A DNA stretch of 64,000 nucleotides from NCBI GenBank assembly GCA_963682175.1, contig OY821775.1, positions 16,092,501 through 16,156,500 on the forward strand, read 5' to 3'. Position numbers and translations under genes: made by a program. Positions 44,037-55,761 of this stretch are shown piece by piece. Position 1 is the first letter of the stretch. Each line of letters opens with the position of its first letter. Origin of the DNA: Triglochin maritima. Lineage: Eukaryota > Streptophyta > Magnoliopsida > Alismatales > Juncaginaceae. A model generated the notes under the pieces. That model made no database searches. It saw nothing but the letters and a program-made list of their open reading frames with translations, and was not told the origin of the DNA.

Positions 44037-45587
44037 TATATGAAGATGGGAGCCCATTGTTGTACATAGTTCAAAAAAAAAGAAAAAAGAAGAAGACTCC
44101 TTCAGCGAGCATCGATTGTAGTGGGCCCCAACCCTTGAGTATTTGGGCCCCATTTCTTTGATGTATTTGTATCCCTTCTTTAGCATCTCACAGGTTTTGA
44201 GGGAAGTTGGGTTGTGTCCATCAACATAGCCATGAACTTCCTTGTGTACTTCCCGTTGGTGAGATCTATTTTGTTTCATGCATACATCCATTTAGTATTT
44301 TGCTCACATTCATTGAGGACAATGCATGAAGTAGGTGTGGGGGGGTGTTTTACGTGTGTACATAGTCGAGTCTTTTCCTTTGTTTTTGTTTTCTTTTGTT
44401 TGCATTGTTAGGGTCATGTTAGTGTGCTGCATTTAATATCGATATATCTGCTTGCCATGATCCTTGGGTGACTTGTCTTCTTTTGCTTGCCGAGTGCTTC
44501 AAAATTTTCACATTTCTTTCAAAATATTCATGTGTTTGCGAAAGAAAATGTTTTGTGGGTTTTGCGTGTGTTTAGCATGTGCAAAACCGTTGAGAGGCAA
44601 AGTAAAAAGAAAGGTCCCAAAATTGTCTTGAACATGATGCATTAGGATATTTAGTACAGTGACTTTAGGATTTATCGAGTCGTTAGGATGCACCCCAGTT
44701 TTCCTTTGGGGGTGAGTAATCATAGGGTTTCAGTGCTTAAACATTTAAAGAAGTCCACCCTGAACCTAGTGAGTCAATAATTCGTGTCTGTTAACTTAAG
44801 GAAGTTTGTTGTAGTCAATGACCCTCTAAATCTTGTTGTGAGACATAAGTGTAGGGGTTTTGGTTCATATGTAGATAAGAAATAAGTGAGTAGGTATTCT
44901 CTCTTCTCGCACGGCTCCTATCACTCGGGAAAGTAGGTCTGAGGGGACTTTGTGCCTGGTGCTTTCGAGTCATCTGACTTGGGATGCGCCGACCGAACTC
45001 CCGTTACACGGTTGGTAGGGAGTGCCCTATGTGGAGATTTGGTGAAAGGTGTACGTGATAATGTAAGTCCTCAAGGGCAATGATGCACGAAACCTGACCC
45101 TGGGAGAATGAAGCTCCAACTAATAAATAGAAAAAGAAAAAAAATGAGAAAAGAAACAAAAAGAAAAAAAATGGTAATGCAAATAAGAACCTTAATGGAC
45201 CTTACACTTTGTAGCACTTGAGGATGTTGAGGTTGTCCATGTCTTTCACTTAATTCCTTATTTAACTTGCACGAATAGTTTATTAGGCTAGGTGTGGACT
45301 GATTACCTATATAGAGTCGGCCCGTAGGATTACCGCGTCCATTGATCGACAAAATATTTCCAACGAGTTGAGGTCTAGATTGAATAATGCATCTTGTTCG
45401 GATTTTGTGGGTATATCCGCTGAAAACCCTCAGGAGACAACACTCCTCCTCCTTGGCAACAAGGAGGTTTAACGGCTTGTTCCACGTGCTAAGTGCAACC
45501 GTGATTCCTACGAAAGTGAGTTAGGATTTCTTGTTTTTCGTATGCGTTTTCCTTTCTTTGTTTTGCTCGAGACTAGCAAAAACTTAG
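44037..45587 (+). other. Noncoding tail of gypsy F
   Basis: Closely similar to the D tail (17656-19213) over its whole length, including the AAGAAAATGTTTTGTGGG and GGTCTGAGGGGACTTTGTG blocks. No ORF is supported. Confidence 0.65.
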
Positions 45588-45598
45588 ATGTGGGGGTA

Positions 45599-46378
45599 TC
45601 ATTTCATGTTTATTTTTTATCTTATATCAATTATCTTTCACCTAAACAATGCTATGTTACGAGTTTTATGTTTAGTTTTCAGGAATAAATAGGTTTGAAG
45701 AGAAGAGCCGTGAAAGGACCCAAAAGCAGGAAAAAAGGACTTAATTATGAGACCTAGGGACTGAGATGCAATGGAGAAGGACCTCATCGTAAGACCGAAG
45801 GACCTAAGAGCAAAACAGGAAACTCCACACCATCATGGGGAGTATTTTGGCAATTCGATTCGGGTCGGAGCTCCAACAGACCAAGTAGATGCATCCAAGA
45901 CCAAGACACACTTCAAGAAAAGCCCACAAACAAATCTAGACAGATCTGGATCCTATAGGCCGCCAATTGGCGGTCTGGATCATTCCAGATCCGATAAGTC
46001 TTCTCCTGGACGTGTATTATGGTTTGTTTAGGCTATTTTTGGTATTGGTTTAGTCCCACATCGGGGGATTGTCCCGGATTAGCTTTTTCCATGCTTATAA
46101 ATAGAACTCTTCATCTCCAATTGTATCCATCTCTCTCTTTGGTGGCCACCTTCCCTACTAAGAGTGAAGCCTTGAAGCAAAACTCTGGTGGAGGAAGGGC
46201 TACTTGTAATTGAGTGAGTTAATAATAGATGTTTTCCTTTAATTGTGTTGTTCCTCTCTTAGTTTAATTTCCTTTCATATGCATGCTTGCTTGTTTGTTT
46301 TGTTTTATGCTTCTTTAATATTTCTTGCTTGATTAGTGTAGTTTCATTTCAGTATAATGTTTTCTTTTGTTAGAGTAG
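45599..46378 (+). repeat. 3' LTR of gypsy F, left part
   Basis: Starts abruptly at ATCATTTCATG: the first 8-11 bp (TGATTGAC) are deleted at the junction with the polypurine tract. One palindrome copy only (45959-45974). Interrupted at 46378 by element G; AGTAG (46374-46378) is the left target duplication. Confidence 0.9.
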
Positions 46379-47935
46379 TGATTGATCGTTTTATATTTAA
46401 CCGCAAGTGCACGGCCGCGTTGAAGTGGTGGCAAATACGGGTCGTCCACTGGGAGGTGTGTCGACACTTGGTTTGTGCGAAGGCGAGAGGTAAAGAAAGG
46501 GAAGAAAGGTTGGTTACACTAAACTACACTAAGATGCAAATGGAAATGGAGATAAGCAATAAACTAAGCCCGAAAGGGGGTAGAGAAATAATGTGAACAT
46601 AAAGAAGTGTGTGTGTGTGTTCATTAAGCTCCTCACAACATGTAGTACATGAAATCATAAAACTACATCCAACTTTGCCTCTACATGAATTAAAATAAGA
46701 CTACATCATTAAAACAAACAAGACAATAATTGGAATGAAGCTACATGAACTCAAGTATAAAGACTATACCCTACTATGTCTCTACATGAATTAAGATTTC
46801 ACTACATCATTAAAACATACAAGACATTAGCTAAGGTAAAGGCAACAAGAGTACATACACTACAAATTGTGTTTCCAATATTAACTTCATCCATATCCTA
46901 ACCTTATCATTCCCCATAAAATAGGTCCACTAATCAAAGCATAAGCTAAGCTTCATTCAAGAGCATTAGCATATCAAAGATAAGAGTGGAGACCCATTAG
47001 ATGGTTATGGAAATCATATAAAGCTCAAGGGATAAAAATAACTCACACTTAATACACTACATAATTATATCACATATTTCTCCACCCCCCCAAATGGGGA
47101 TGGAAGTACTCACTACTCATTACACTAACTATATTAGCAAAAGAAAGCATAATACTGAAATGAAAGTTAACTAAGAAGGCAAGAAGCATTAAAAAAACAT
47201 AAAAGGAAAGGAAAGACTAAACAAACATACACAAATTAAAAGACAAGATTTAAAGAAACTAGAAGAATTATTTTATTAACAAATGACTCACATTGAAGGT
47301 AGCATTCTTCTCCACCTTGAGTTTTTGCTTCAAGGCTCACTCCTTAGTAGAGAGAATGCCACCAAGCAATGGGTAATTACAATAGAAGGTGAAGAGTTCT
47401 ATTTATAGGCATGGAAAAAGCTAATCCGGGACAATCCCCCGATGTGGGACTAAACCAATACCACAAATGGACTAAGAATACACTAATACACGTGCCCCAC
47501 AAATATGAGAGGATCCAGACCAATATGGACCGCCAATTAGTTGTCCAAGACCGCCAATTGGCGGTCTATATGGTCCAGATCGAGTTGGTTTTGGTTGTGG
47601 GCTTTTCTGGTGGTCTTTGTTGGTCTTTGATGCATCTACTTTGTTTATTGGAGTTCCGACCCGAATCGAATTGCCAAAATACTCCCCATGATGGTGTGAA
47701 GTTTCTTGTTTTGCTCTTAGATCCTTCGGTCTTACGATCAGGTCCTTCTCCCTTGCATCTTAGTCCCCAGGTCTTCACAATTAAGTCGTTTTTCCTGATT
47801 TTGGGTCCTTTCATGGCTCTTCTCTTCAAACCTCTTTATTTCTGAAAACTAAACATAAAACTCGTCACGTAGCATTGCTTAGGTGTAAGATAATGGATAT
47901 AAGATACAAATATAAGCATGAAATGATGTCAATCA
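46379..47935 (-). repeat. 3' LTR of gypsy G
   Basis: 1557 bp, near-identical to 52247-53803. Palindromes at 47529 (degenerate) and 47550 (perfect), 21 bp apart. Confidence 0.94.
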
Positions 47936-49605
47936 AATACCCCCACACCTAAGTTTTTGCTAGTCCCGAGCAAAACAAAGTAAGAGAAAAGCAAACGAAA
48001 AACAAGAAATCCTAACTCACTTTCGTAGGAATCACGGTTGCACTTAGCACGTGCAACAAGCCGTTAAACCTCCTTGTTGCCATGGAGGATGAGTGTTGTC
48101 TCCTGAGGGTTTTCAGCGGATATACCCACAAAATCCGAACAAGATGCATTATTCAATCTAGACCTCGACTCGTTGGACAAATTTTGTCGATCAATGGACG
48201 CTGTAATGCTACGGGCCGACTCTATATAAGTGATCAGTCCACACCTAGCCTAATGAACCATTCGTGCAAGTTAAATAAGGAATTAGGTGAAAGACATGGA
48301 CAACCTCAACATCCTCAAGTGATACAAAGTGTAAGGTCCATTAAGGTTCTTATTTGCATTACCATTTTTTTTCTTTTTTTTCTTTTCACATATTTTTTTC
48401 TTTTTTTTTATTAGTTGGAGCTTCATTCTCCCAGGGTTAGGTTTCTTGCATCATTGCCCATGAGGACTTACACTATCACGTACACCTTTCCCCAAATCTC
48501 CACATATGGCAATCCCTACCACCCGTGTAACGGGAGTTCGGTCGGCGCATCCCAAGTCAGATGACTCGAAAGCACCAGGCACAAAGTCCCCTCAGACCTA
48601 CTTTCCCGAGTGATAGGAGCCGTGCGAGAAGAGAGAACACCTACTCACTTATTTTTTATCTACACATGAACCAAAACCCCTACACTTAATGTCTCACAAC
48701 AGAATTTAAAGGGTCATTGACTACAACAAACTTCCTAAATTAACAAACACGAATTATTGACTCACTAGGTTCAGGGTGGACTTCTTTGAATGTTTGAGCA
48801 CTGAAACCCTATGATTACTCACCCCCAAAGGAAAACTGGGGTGCATCCCAACGACTCGATAAACCCTAAAGCCACTGTACTAGATATCCTAATGCATCAA
48901 GTTCAAGACAATTTTCGGAGCTTTCTTTTTACTTTGCCTCTCAACGGTTTTGCACATGCTAAACACACGCAAAACCCACAAAACATTTTCTTTCGCAAAC
49001 ACATGAATATTTTGAAAGAAATGTGAAAATTTTGAAGCACTAGGCAAGCAAAAGAAGACAAGTCACCCAAGGATCATGGCAAGCAGATATATCGATATTA
49101 AATGCAGCACACTATCATGACCCTAACAATGCAAACAAAAGAAAACAAAATCAAAGGAAAAAGACTCAACTATGTACACACGTAAAACACCCCCCGCCCA
49201 CACCTACTTCATGCATTGTCCTCAATGAATGTGAGCAAAAGACTACATGGATTTATGCATGAAAAAGGAAAGATCTCACCAACATGAAGTACAAAGGGAA
49301 GTTCATGGTCATGTTGATGGACACAACCCGAATTCCCTCAAAACCTGTGAGATGTTAAAGAAGGGATTCAAATACGTGAAAGAAATGGAGCCCAAATACA
49401 CAACGGTTGGGGCTCACAACAATCGATGCTCACTGAAGGAGTCTTTTATTGTTCTTTTTTTTCTGTTTTTCCTTTCTTTTTCTTCTTTTTTTCTTCTTTT
49501 TTTGTTCTTTTTTTGTTCTTTTTTTCTTTTTTATATAACTATGTACAAACATAAGTTCCCATCTTCATTTGTCAAAAGACATCAAATGGGAACCTCAAGA
49601 GTGGG
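47936..49605 (-). other. Noncoding tail and polypurine tract of G
   Basis: On the minus strand this matches the D and F tails, ending in TTAGGTGTGGGGGTATT next to the LTR (47936-47951). A T-rich stretch at 49440-49535 (A-rich on the element strand) adjoins the ORF end. The ORFs on the plus strand are shadows. Confidence 0.65.
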
Positions 49606-51117
49606 TCAATGTACTTGGAAAGGGAACATGACACCACGCGGGGCCAGAATATGCATACGTGGGCCCCCTTCACAAAGAGCACCAGATGAAATGAGAGGTT
49701 CCTGAATTGGACGCGAAGGCGTCTCATTCAAAGGATCAAACTGAAAGAGCTTGAACCACTCGAGAGTTTGGGAAATGAGGGGCAACGGAAGAAGAGTTTC
49801 TCCCGTTGCACTGCTGAAGTTATGATCGTCAATCCAAACTCTCCAACCAACAGGCTGGTGGGTCGGAACGAGGTCAAGCACCTCGTTATGCATGTCCAAC
49901 TCACCAGGAGAACAGGAAGTGGGTCTCATACCCAAAGTATCCTCCAAGGAACTCCTAATACCCTCATGAGCAATGTAGTTGTTTGATGTTCCATCATTTC
50001 CAAGATGATCAGGAACAATAGTGAGAGGCAAACTCTCATCAGGTTGTTTGAAATTGAGAGTACTAGGGAGCTCTTGCTCCACCAGAGGTGAGTCCTTAAG
50101 AGGCACAATATGAAGATCATGTGGCTCAAGGGCCACGGGACAAAAAGATAAGGCACAATCCTGTGCCGACTCATAATGAGGCTGGTCCAAGTTATTCTCA
50201 ATTTGAATCGAATCCTCCACTAAGTGATCGTGAATTGAAACCCCAAGTCCCTCAGACTGACTAGGAGTTTGACTTTGGAAGGTTGTGCTTTGAATTTGTG
50301 GATGTGGTGGTGGTTCGATATCAAAAGATGAATCCTCATGTTGACAAGAAAAGTTACCCTCCTCACGTTCATGGAATTGTTGTGTCATCTGGCTCACTTG
50401 CATTTCCATGGTTTGCAAGGAATTCAAGTTGGACTTCAATAAGTTTTGTGTGGTTTCCATGAATGTTTGGAGAGTTTGTTTCAAGGAATCAGGTATGCGG
50501 TCAACGATGGGGTCCAAGTCAGAGCTTGGGAAATTTTGAGGTTGGGTGTTGATTGGCTGAGAATGAGTCCAATGATTTGGAGTGGGGTGCTGGTAGAATT
50601 CTGGGTATTCGGGAGGAGGATACTGGGGTGAATATGAAGTATAAGAATTTGAATAAGAATTGTTTCCCCATGAATCCATCACTCTCGGGATGTACGCGGA
50701 TGCGTAATGGTCATGTTGAGCATTTTGGGAAAATGTATGCTCATACTCAGGCTCTGGGGGAACATAAGGACATTCCCCGATATTATGACCACTCAACCCA
50801 CAACGGTCGCATGGTACGGCTACTGGAGCCACCGGTTCAAACATGTCGTCTGCCGCACGCATGAAAGAGGCCAAAGTTTCTTGCAATGTCTCAGTTTGAT
50901 GACCAGTGTATGATCCGACGAAACTAGATTGTGGTCTAGCAGTCGGTGCCTCTCTCATGTTACCCCAATATGAAGATTGCTCAGTCACACAATTGCGATC
51001 ATCCCAACCATACGGGGTGTTAGTCTGAGCCACCCCAGGTTGCATGGGTCCGGAGTACCAGAGAGAATTGTCCTGGTCCCAACAATGATATGGATGGTCG
51101 CCCATGTAACCATCCAT
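49606..51117 (-). CDS. Zinc-knuckle ORF of gypsy G (gag derivative without capsid)
   Basis: An uninterrupted 503-codon frame from ATG at 51117 (an upstream GTG at 51156 is in frame but less likely) to TGA at 49606-49608. Residues about 53-70 (MREAPTARPQSSFVGSYTG) align with the D gag segment just after the capsid domain, so roughly 300 capsid residues are deleted. The CCHC knuckle CDRCGLSGHNIGEC is at 103-116. A Tyr/Pro/Ser-rich linker and a MEMQVSQMTQQFHEREEGNF segment homologous to D and F follow; the retropepsin is absent. One VALEPHD unit remains of the 10-residue repeats. It could bind nucleic acid but not form a capsid alone. An intact frame in a young element suggests a retained role. 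Confidence 0.85.
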   Translation of the reverse strand: MDGYMGDHPYHCWDQDNSLWYSGPMQPGVAQTNTPYGWDDRNCVTEQSSYWGNMREAPTARPQSSFVGSYTGHQTETLQETLASFMRAADDMFEPVAPVAVPCDRCGLSGHNIGECPYVPPEPEYEHTFSQNAQHDHYASAYIPRVMDSWGNNSYSNSYTSYSPQYPPPEYPEFYQHPTPNHWTHSQPINTQPQNFPSSDLDPIVDRIPDSLKQTLQTFMETTQNLLKSNLNSLQTMEMQVSQMTQQFHEREEGNFSCQHEDSSFDIEPPPHPQIQSTTFQSQTPSQSEGLGVSIHDHLVEDSIQIENNLDQPHYESAQDCALSFCPVALEPHDLHIVPLKDSPLVEQELPSTLNFKQPDESLPLTIVPDHLGNDGTSNNYIAHEGIRSSLEDTLGMRPTSCSPGELDMHNEVLDLVPTHQPVGWRVWIDDHNFSSATGETLLPLPLISQTLEWFKLFQFDPLNETPSRPIQEPLISSGALCEGGPRMHILAPRGVMFPFQVH

Positions 51118-52222
51118 CTCAAGAAAAACTCTCGAGTCGACCACTCTCACCACCACGAGGCTAAGCTCGCAAAAAGTGCTCGACTCGACCCTAAAACGCT
51201 ACTAGAGAGTGTAAAGGGGAGGAGACTAAAACGTCGAAGAAGGTGAGAAGAAGATGACTCAGAGGAGAAGGGAAGAATCCCTAAAGCTAGCGTGGGTAAC
51301 GGGATCAGGAAGAAGCCTAACTAGCAAGCACGGCTTAAACAATGTAAGGCAATGGGTCCTTAGGCTAGACGACGCCTAACTTCGAGGTCACTAGCCTCGA
51401 CACGTCTCACCTCCCTACAACGAGGACCACAATGCCCAGCAAGTGATACCAGAACCGGAGATCCAGTACCTCCTACTATTGACAAGGTAGGCAACGCCGA
51501 TCAGGTCATGACGGTCTCAACTAGATTACTCTCCTAGTGCGCCCGCAATCCTAGGGCCAATGTCTACTTTCTTTTAGTTAAGGCTTTATTAAGAGTGGTT
51601 TTTGGGGCCAAGGTAAGGGTGATGAAATCCCCCACCTTATCTTTTATGGGACAGCCCCTCCTTAGTAGCGATTTAATCCTAGATCTAGCAATCAATCACT
51701 CCAATCAAACGCTCTCTCACTCTTGTCCTGATGCACATCACTAACTAATGCATGATCGAAACATGCATGAATGAGAGATTTGGGTGCACGTACCTCACGC
51801 CAGCAATCAACAACAAAATGTAAAGAAAAGAAAAGACAAATGCATGCAAGGTCTACAAATGATGCATGACCTAGATGGCAAGGAGTCTAATCTTTTGCTT
51901 TGAGTTTTATGGTCCAAGTTGATTAAAGGGGATTGAAATTAAATCTGGGAGCAAACTAGAAGTTCCAGCATGCAAAATTGTGCTCCCAGATAACTAAAAT
52001 GAACACCATAACAACTGGAACAAATTTGAGAGCGATTGAGGCTCACCAGGCCGCCAATTGGTGGTCTCAGACCGCTGATTGGCGGTCACTTTGGGGTCTT
52101 TTGCTCTCCCATTCCTCCAGTCGCTTCCCGTTGATCCTCAGGTTCCCTGCCACTCAGAAAAACTGAAAACAAAAAATTAAAAACCCCTCGAATCGTCCAA
52201 ACCAACGTCTGGACAGAGCACC
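51118..52222 (-). other. Leader of gypsy G
   Basis: Homologous to the D and F leaders, with palindromes at 52050 and 52071 (both slightly imperfect, 21 bp apart). The TAGGCTAGACGACGCCTAAC block near 51360 is conserved. Confidence 0.6.
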
Positions 52223-52240
52223 TCCCCGGCGACGGCGCCA
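52223..52240 (-). other. Primer binding site of G (tRNA-Asp)
   Basis: Minus-strand TGGCGCCGTCGCCGGGGA, one mismatch from the tRNA-Asp complement, adjacent to the 5' LTR. Confidence 0.85.
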
Positions 52241-52246
52241 AAAACT

Positions 52247-53803
52247 TGATTGATCGTTTTATATTTAACCGCAAGTGCACGGCCGCGTTGAAGCGGTGGC
52301 AAATACGGGTCGTCCACTGGGAGGTGTGTCGACACTTGGTTTGTGCGAAGGCGAGAGGTAAAGAAAGGGAAGAAAGGTTGGTTACACTAAACTACACTAA
52401 GATGCAAATGGAAATGGAGATAAGCAATAAACTAAGCCCGAAAGGGGGTAGAGAAATAATGTGAACATAAAGAAGTGTGTGTGTGTGTTCATTAAGCTCC
52501 TCACAACATGTAGTACATGAAATCATAAAACTACATCCAACTTTGCCTCTACATGAATTAAAATAAGACTACATCATTAAAACAAACAAGACAATAATTG
52601 GAATGAAGCTACATGAACTCAAGTATAAAGACTATACCCTACTATGCCTCTACATGAATTAAGATTTCACTACATCATTAAAACATACAAGACATTAGCT
52701 AAGGTAAAGGCAACAAGAGTACATACACTACAAATTGTGTTTCCAATATTAACTTCATCCATATCCTAACCTTATCATTCCCCATAAAATAGGTCCACTA
52801 ATTAAAGCATAAGCTAAGCTTCATTCAAGAGCATTAGCATATCAAAGATAAGAGTGGAGACCCATTAGATGGTTATGGAAATCATATAAAGCTCAAGGGA
52901 TAAAAATAACTCACACTTAATACACTACATAATTATATCACATATTTCTCCACCCCCCCAAATGGGGATGGAAGTACTCACTACTCATTACACTAACTAT
53001 ATTAGCAAAAGAAAGCATAATACTGAAATGAAAGTTAACTAAGAAGGCAAGAAGCATTAAAGAAACATAAAAGGAAAGGAAAGACTAAACAAACATGCAC
53101 AAATTAAAAGACAAGATTTAAAGAAACTAGAAGAATTATTTTATTAACAAATGACTCACATTGAAGGTAGCATTCTTCTCCACCTTGAGTTTTTGCTTCA
53201 AGGCTCACTCCTTAGTAGAGAGAATGCCACCAAGCAATGAGTAATTACAATAGAAGGTGAAGAGTTCTATTTATAGGCATGGAAAAAGCTAATCCGGGAC
53301 AATCCCCCGATGTGGGACTAAACCAATACCACAAATGGACTAAGAATACACTAATACACGTGCCCCACAAATATGAGAGGATCCAGACCAATATGGACCG
53401 CCAATTAGCTGTCCAAGACCGCCAATTGGCGGTCTATATGGTCCAGATCGAGTTGGTTTTGGTTGTGGGCTTTTCTGGTGGTCTTTGTTGGTCTTTGATG
53501 CATCTACTTGGTTTATTGGAGTTCCGACCCGAATCGAATTGCCAAAATACTCCCCATGATGGTGTGGAGTTTCTTGTTTTGCTCTTAGGTCCTTCGGTCT
53601 TACGATCAGGTCCTTCTCCCTTGCATCTTAGTCCCCAGGTCTTCACAATTAAGTCCTTTTTCCTGCTTTTGGGTCCTTTCATGGCTCTTCTCTTCAAACC
53701 TCTTTATTTCTGAAAACTAAACATAAAACTCGTCACGTAGCATTGCTTAGGTGTAAGATAATGGATATAAGATACAAATATAAGCATGAAATGATGTCAA
53801 TCA
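52247..53803 (-). repeat. 5' LTR of gypsy G
   Basis: 1557 bp. Palindromes at 53397 (degenerate) and 53418 (perfect). Followed on the plus strand by the target duplication AGTAG. Confidence 0.94.
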
Positions 53804-54567
53804 AGTAGTTAGTTTAAATATGTGTGAGTAGTTCCATCCCCATTTGGGGTGTGGAGAAATATGTGATATAATCATGTAGTGTATTAAGTGTGTGTTATCT
53901 TAATCCCTTGAGCTTTAAATGATTTCCATAACCATCTAATGTGTCTCCACTCTTATCTTTGATATGCTAATGCTCTTGAATGAAGCTTAGCTTGTGCTTT
54001 GATTAGTGGATCTATTTTATGGGGAATGATAAGGTTAGGATATGGATAGGAATTAATATTGGAAACACAAGTTGTAGTGTATGAACTCTTGTTGCCTTTA
54101 CCTTAGCTAATGTCTTGTATGTTTTAATGATGTTGTCTTATCTTAATTCATGTGGAGGCATAGTAGGGTCTAGTCTTTATACTTGAGTTCATTTAGCTTC
54201 ATTCCAATTATTGTCTTGTATGTTTTAATGATGTAGTAAAATCTTAATTCATGTGGAGGCAAAGTTGGATGTAGTTTTATGATTTCATGCACTACATGTT
54301 GTGAGGAGCTTAATTACACACACACACCACACACACATCTTTATGTTCACATCATTTCTCTACCCCCTTTGGGGTTTAGTTTTTCTTGCTTCTTTTCCAT
54401 TTCCATTTGCATCTTAGTGTAGTTTAGTGTAACCAACCTTTCTTCCCTTTCTTCACCTCTCGCCTTCGCACAAACCAAGTGTCGACACACCTCCCAGTGG
54501 ACGACCCGTATTTGCCACCGCTTCAACGCGGCCGTGCACTTGCGGTTAAATATAAAACGATCAATCA
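53804..54567 (+). repeat. 3' LTR of gypsy F, right part
   Basis: Resumes the F LTR after element G, with AGTAG duplicated at 53804-53808, and runs to the normal CAATCA end. A (CA)n stretch near 54316-54334 is longer than in the 5' LTR. Confidence 0.92.
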
Positions 54568-54590
54568 TGTTTTTGGCGCCGTTGCCGGGG
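54568..54590 (+). other. tRNA-Asp-like extension at 3' end of F
   Basis: Between the LTR end and the target duplication lie 23 bp, TGTTTTTGGCGCCGTTGCCG plus GGG. This is the LTR-to-primer-site spacer plus a perfect tRNA-Asp complement. Such sequence belongs inside the 5' end, not outside the 3' LTR. Confidence 0.85.
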
Positions 54591-54677
54591 ATCGCCTATT
54601 TCGCTCAGCTTGGCTGGGCGAAATGCTGTGGTCGCCCAGGCGACCACTGCGACAGGGGGTCGCCTACCTGAACGTTG
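54591..54677. repeat. hAT right terminal region
   Basis: Begins with the right ATCGC duplication of F, then CGCTCAGC, GTCGCCCAGGCGACC and GTCGCCTACCTGAACGTTG. The last 8 bp are the inverted repeat of the left end. Confidence 0.85.
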
Positions 54678-54685
54678 CTATTGAC

Positions 54686-55188
54686 CCACAATATTGAAGT
54701 TAAGGTATTTAGTTCAAAATCAATTTGTGATGAGTGAAGCGACTCTACAATTTATAACTCAAGAGAAAGTCTTTAAATCCTCCAATATGAGACCATTTTG
54801 TAACACTCCCCACACGCATGACCGATTTTTCTCTGTGTGTGTTTACACGTGAACAACAACATGAGGTTGTTGGGCCTTTTGACACTAATATCATGTCGAA
54901 TTTGGATCGTCTACCACCTTTACAAAACTCAAGTACTTAAGTGAAGTGTAGTGGTTTCAACTATATTATAAGGCGGACTATTTACTCAACAACATATTTT
55001 TCTATTCTTTTTTTTATATCTAGAAGTTTATAGTTACGAAACATATCCAAAGAAAACACATTATTTCAGGGCAATATAGAACTCTTACATTATCCAAGAA
55101 ATAGATATACAAACATACAACAATAGAACATTTATTCTTCCAACGCGATCTATCGACCTCTTTTTGGGGGCAAAATCTCCTTACTAAA
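54686..55188. other. AT-rich flank
   Basis: No gene or repeat could be supported. Confidence 0.45.
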
Positions 55189-55360
55189 CACTACTAGAAA
55201 ATAGGTTTCACCGACGGATATCGGTCCTACCTCCGCCGGTAATGTTAGCTATAAACAGACAGATAGCGATTTTTGTCAGTGGAAAATTACGCCGACAAAT
55301 AGTCTCACTAACGTCGACGGAAAATAGTCATCGGAAAATGTTTTCGTGTATCCAGGGATT
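55189..55360 (+). mobile_element. CACTA transposon end (fragment)
   Basis: Starts CACTACTAGAAAATAGG, a typical CACTA (En/Spm) terminus, with subterminal CCGACGGA, CCGCCGG and GCCGACAAA motifs. The opposite terminus and transposase were not found, so this is a truncated end or a MITE remnant. The inner boundary is approximate. Confidence 0.65.
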
Positions 55361-55756
55361 TGAAGAATTTTCACTTTTGATTTGTAGGGGAGGTTTTGCT
55401 GAAATTTCTATTTTTTAATGAAAATTGTTATCAATAACATGCTATTGATTCCCCTCTAAAGTTGAACAAAATTTTAAGTATAACAAGTTTTTCTATCTTG
55501 TTTTGTTTGATGTTGTTGTGATTGATAGGGTTTGAAGGTTTGTAGTGTTACGATTTGAAGGATGTAATTAAAATTGGGGACTTTTGTATTGAGTGTTAAT
55601 GCTTTATTAGGTTCTTAGTAGGACTGACCTTCAAACAACAACAAAAAGAAAGAAAGAATTTTTAGTAGAGTGTTGACGATAGAATGTGTAAGAGTGTTGA
55701 CAATAACTCCACATTGATCAATTTTTACTCTTTTGTGATATAAAATATCTCAAGTA
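55361..55756. other. Unassigned sequence before the solo LTR
   Basis: AT-rich, no ORF. May include CACTA interior. Confidence 0.4.
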
Positions 55757-55761
55757 CATCC

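Larger units (their letters stand above)
46379..53803 (-). mobile_element. Non-autonomous gypsy G, young, minus strand
   Basis: 7425 bp, inserted in the 3' LTR of F with the perfect TSD AGTAG (46374-46378 and 53804-53808). Both LTRs are 1557 bp and differ at about a dozen positions by my reading, so this is the most recent large insertion in the window. tRNA-Asp primer site at 52223-52240. Its single intact ORF (49606-51117) lacks the gag capsid core and protease. No pol. Confidence 0.94.
38338..54590 (+). mobile_element. Non-autonomous Athila-like gypsy F, itself interrupted by G
   Basis: Same family as D. The 5' LTR is 38338-39894. The 3' LTR is split into 45599-46378 and 53809-54567 by element G. 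The TSD ATCGC is at 38333-38337 and 54591-54595. The right copy lies 23 bp beyond the LTR end, after a primer-site-like extension. The gag and protease frames are broken, and no RT or integrase is present. Inserted in the hAT element. Confidence 0.92.
35174..54677 (-). mobile_element. hAT transposon split by nested gypsy elements
   Basis: The ends are CAACGTTC at 35174 and GAACGTTG at 54677, an 8-bp inverted repeat. They are flanked by the perfect 8-bp target duplication CTATTGAC (35166-35173 and 54678-54685), the hAT hallmark. Both subterminal regions carry TCGCCTAGG and CGCCCAGGCGACC motifs. About 3.25 kb is hAT; the rest is gypsy F with G inside it. It encodes a degraded transposase on the minus strand (35533-38025). 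Confidence 0.92.

Noticed and set aside
47411..53713. Paired 144-codon ORFs and many short plus-strand ORFs
   Set aside because: They lie in the LTRs and tail of minus-strand element G and repeat because the LTRs are duplicated. The repeats are not paralogous genes.
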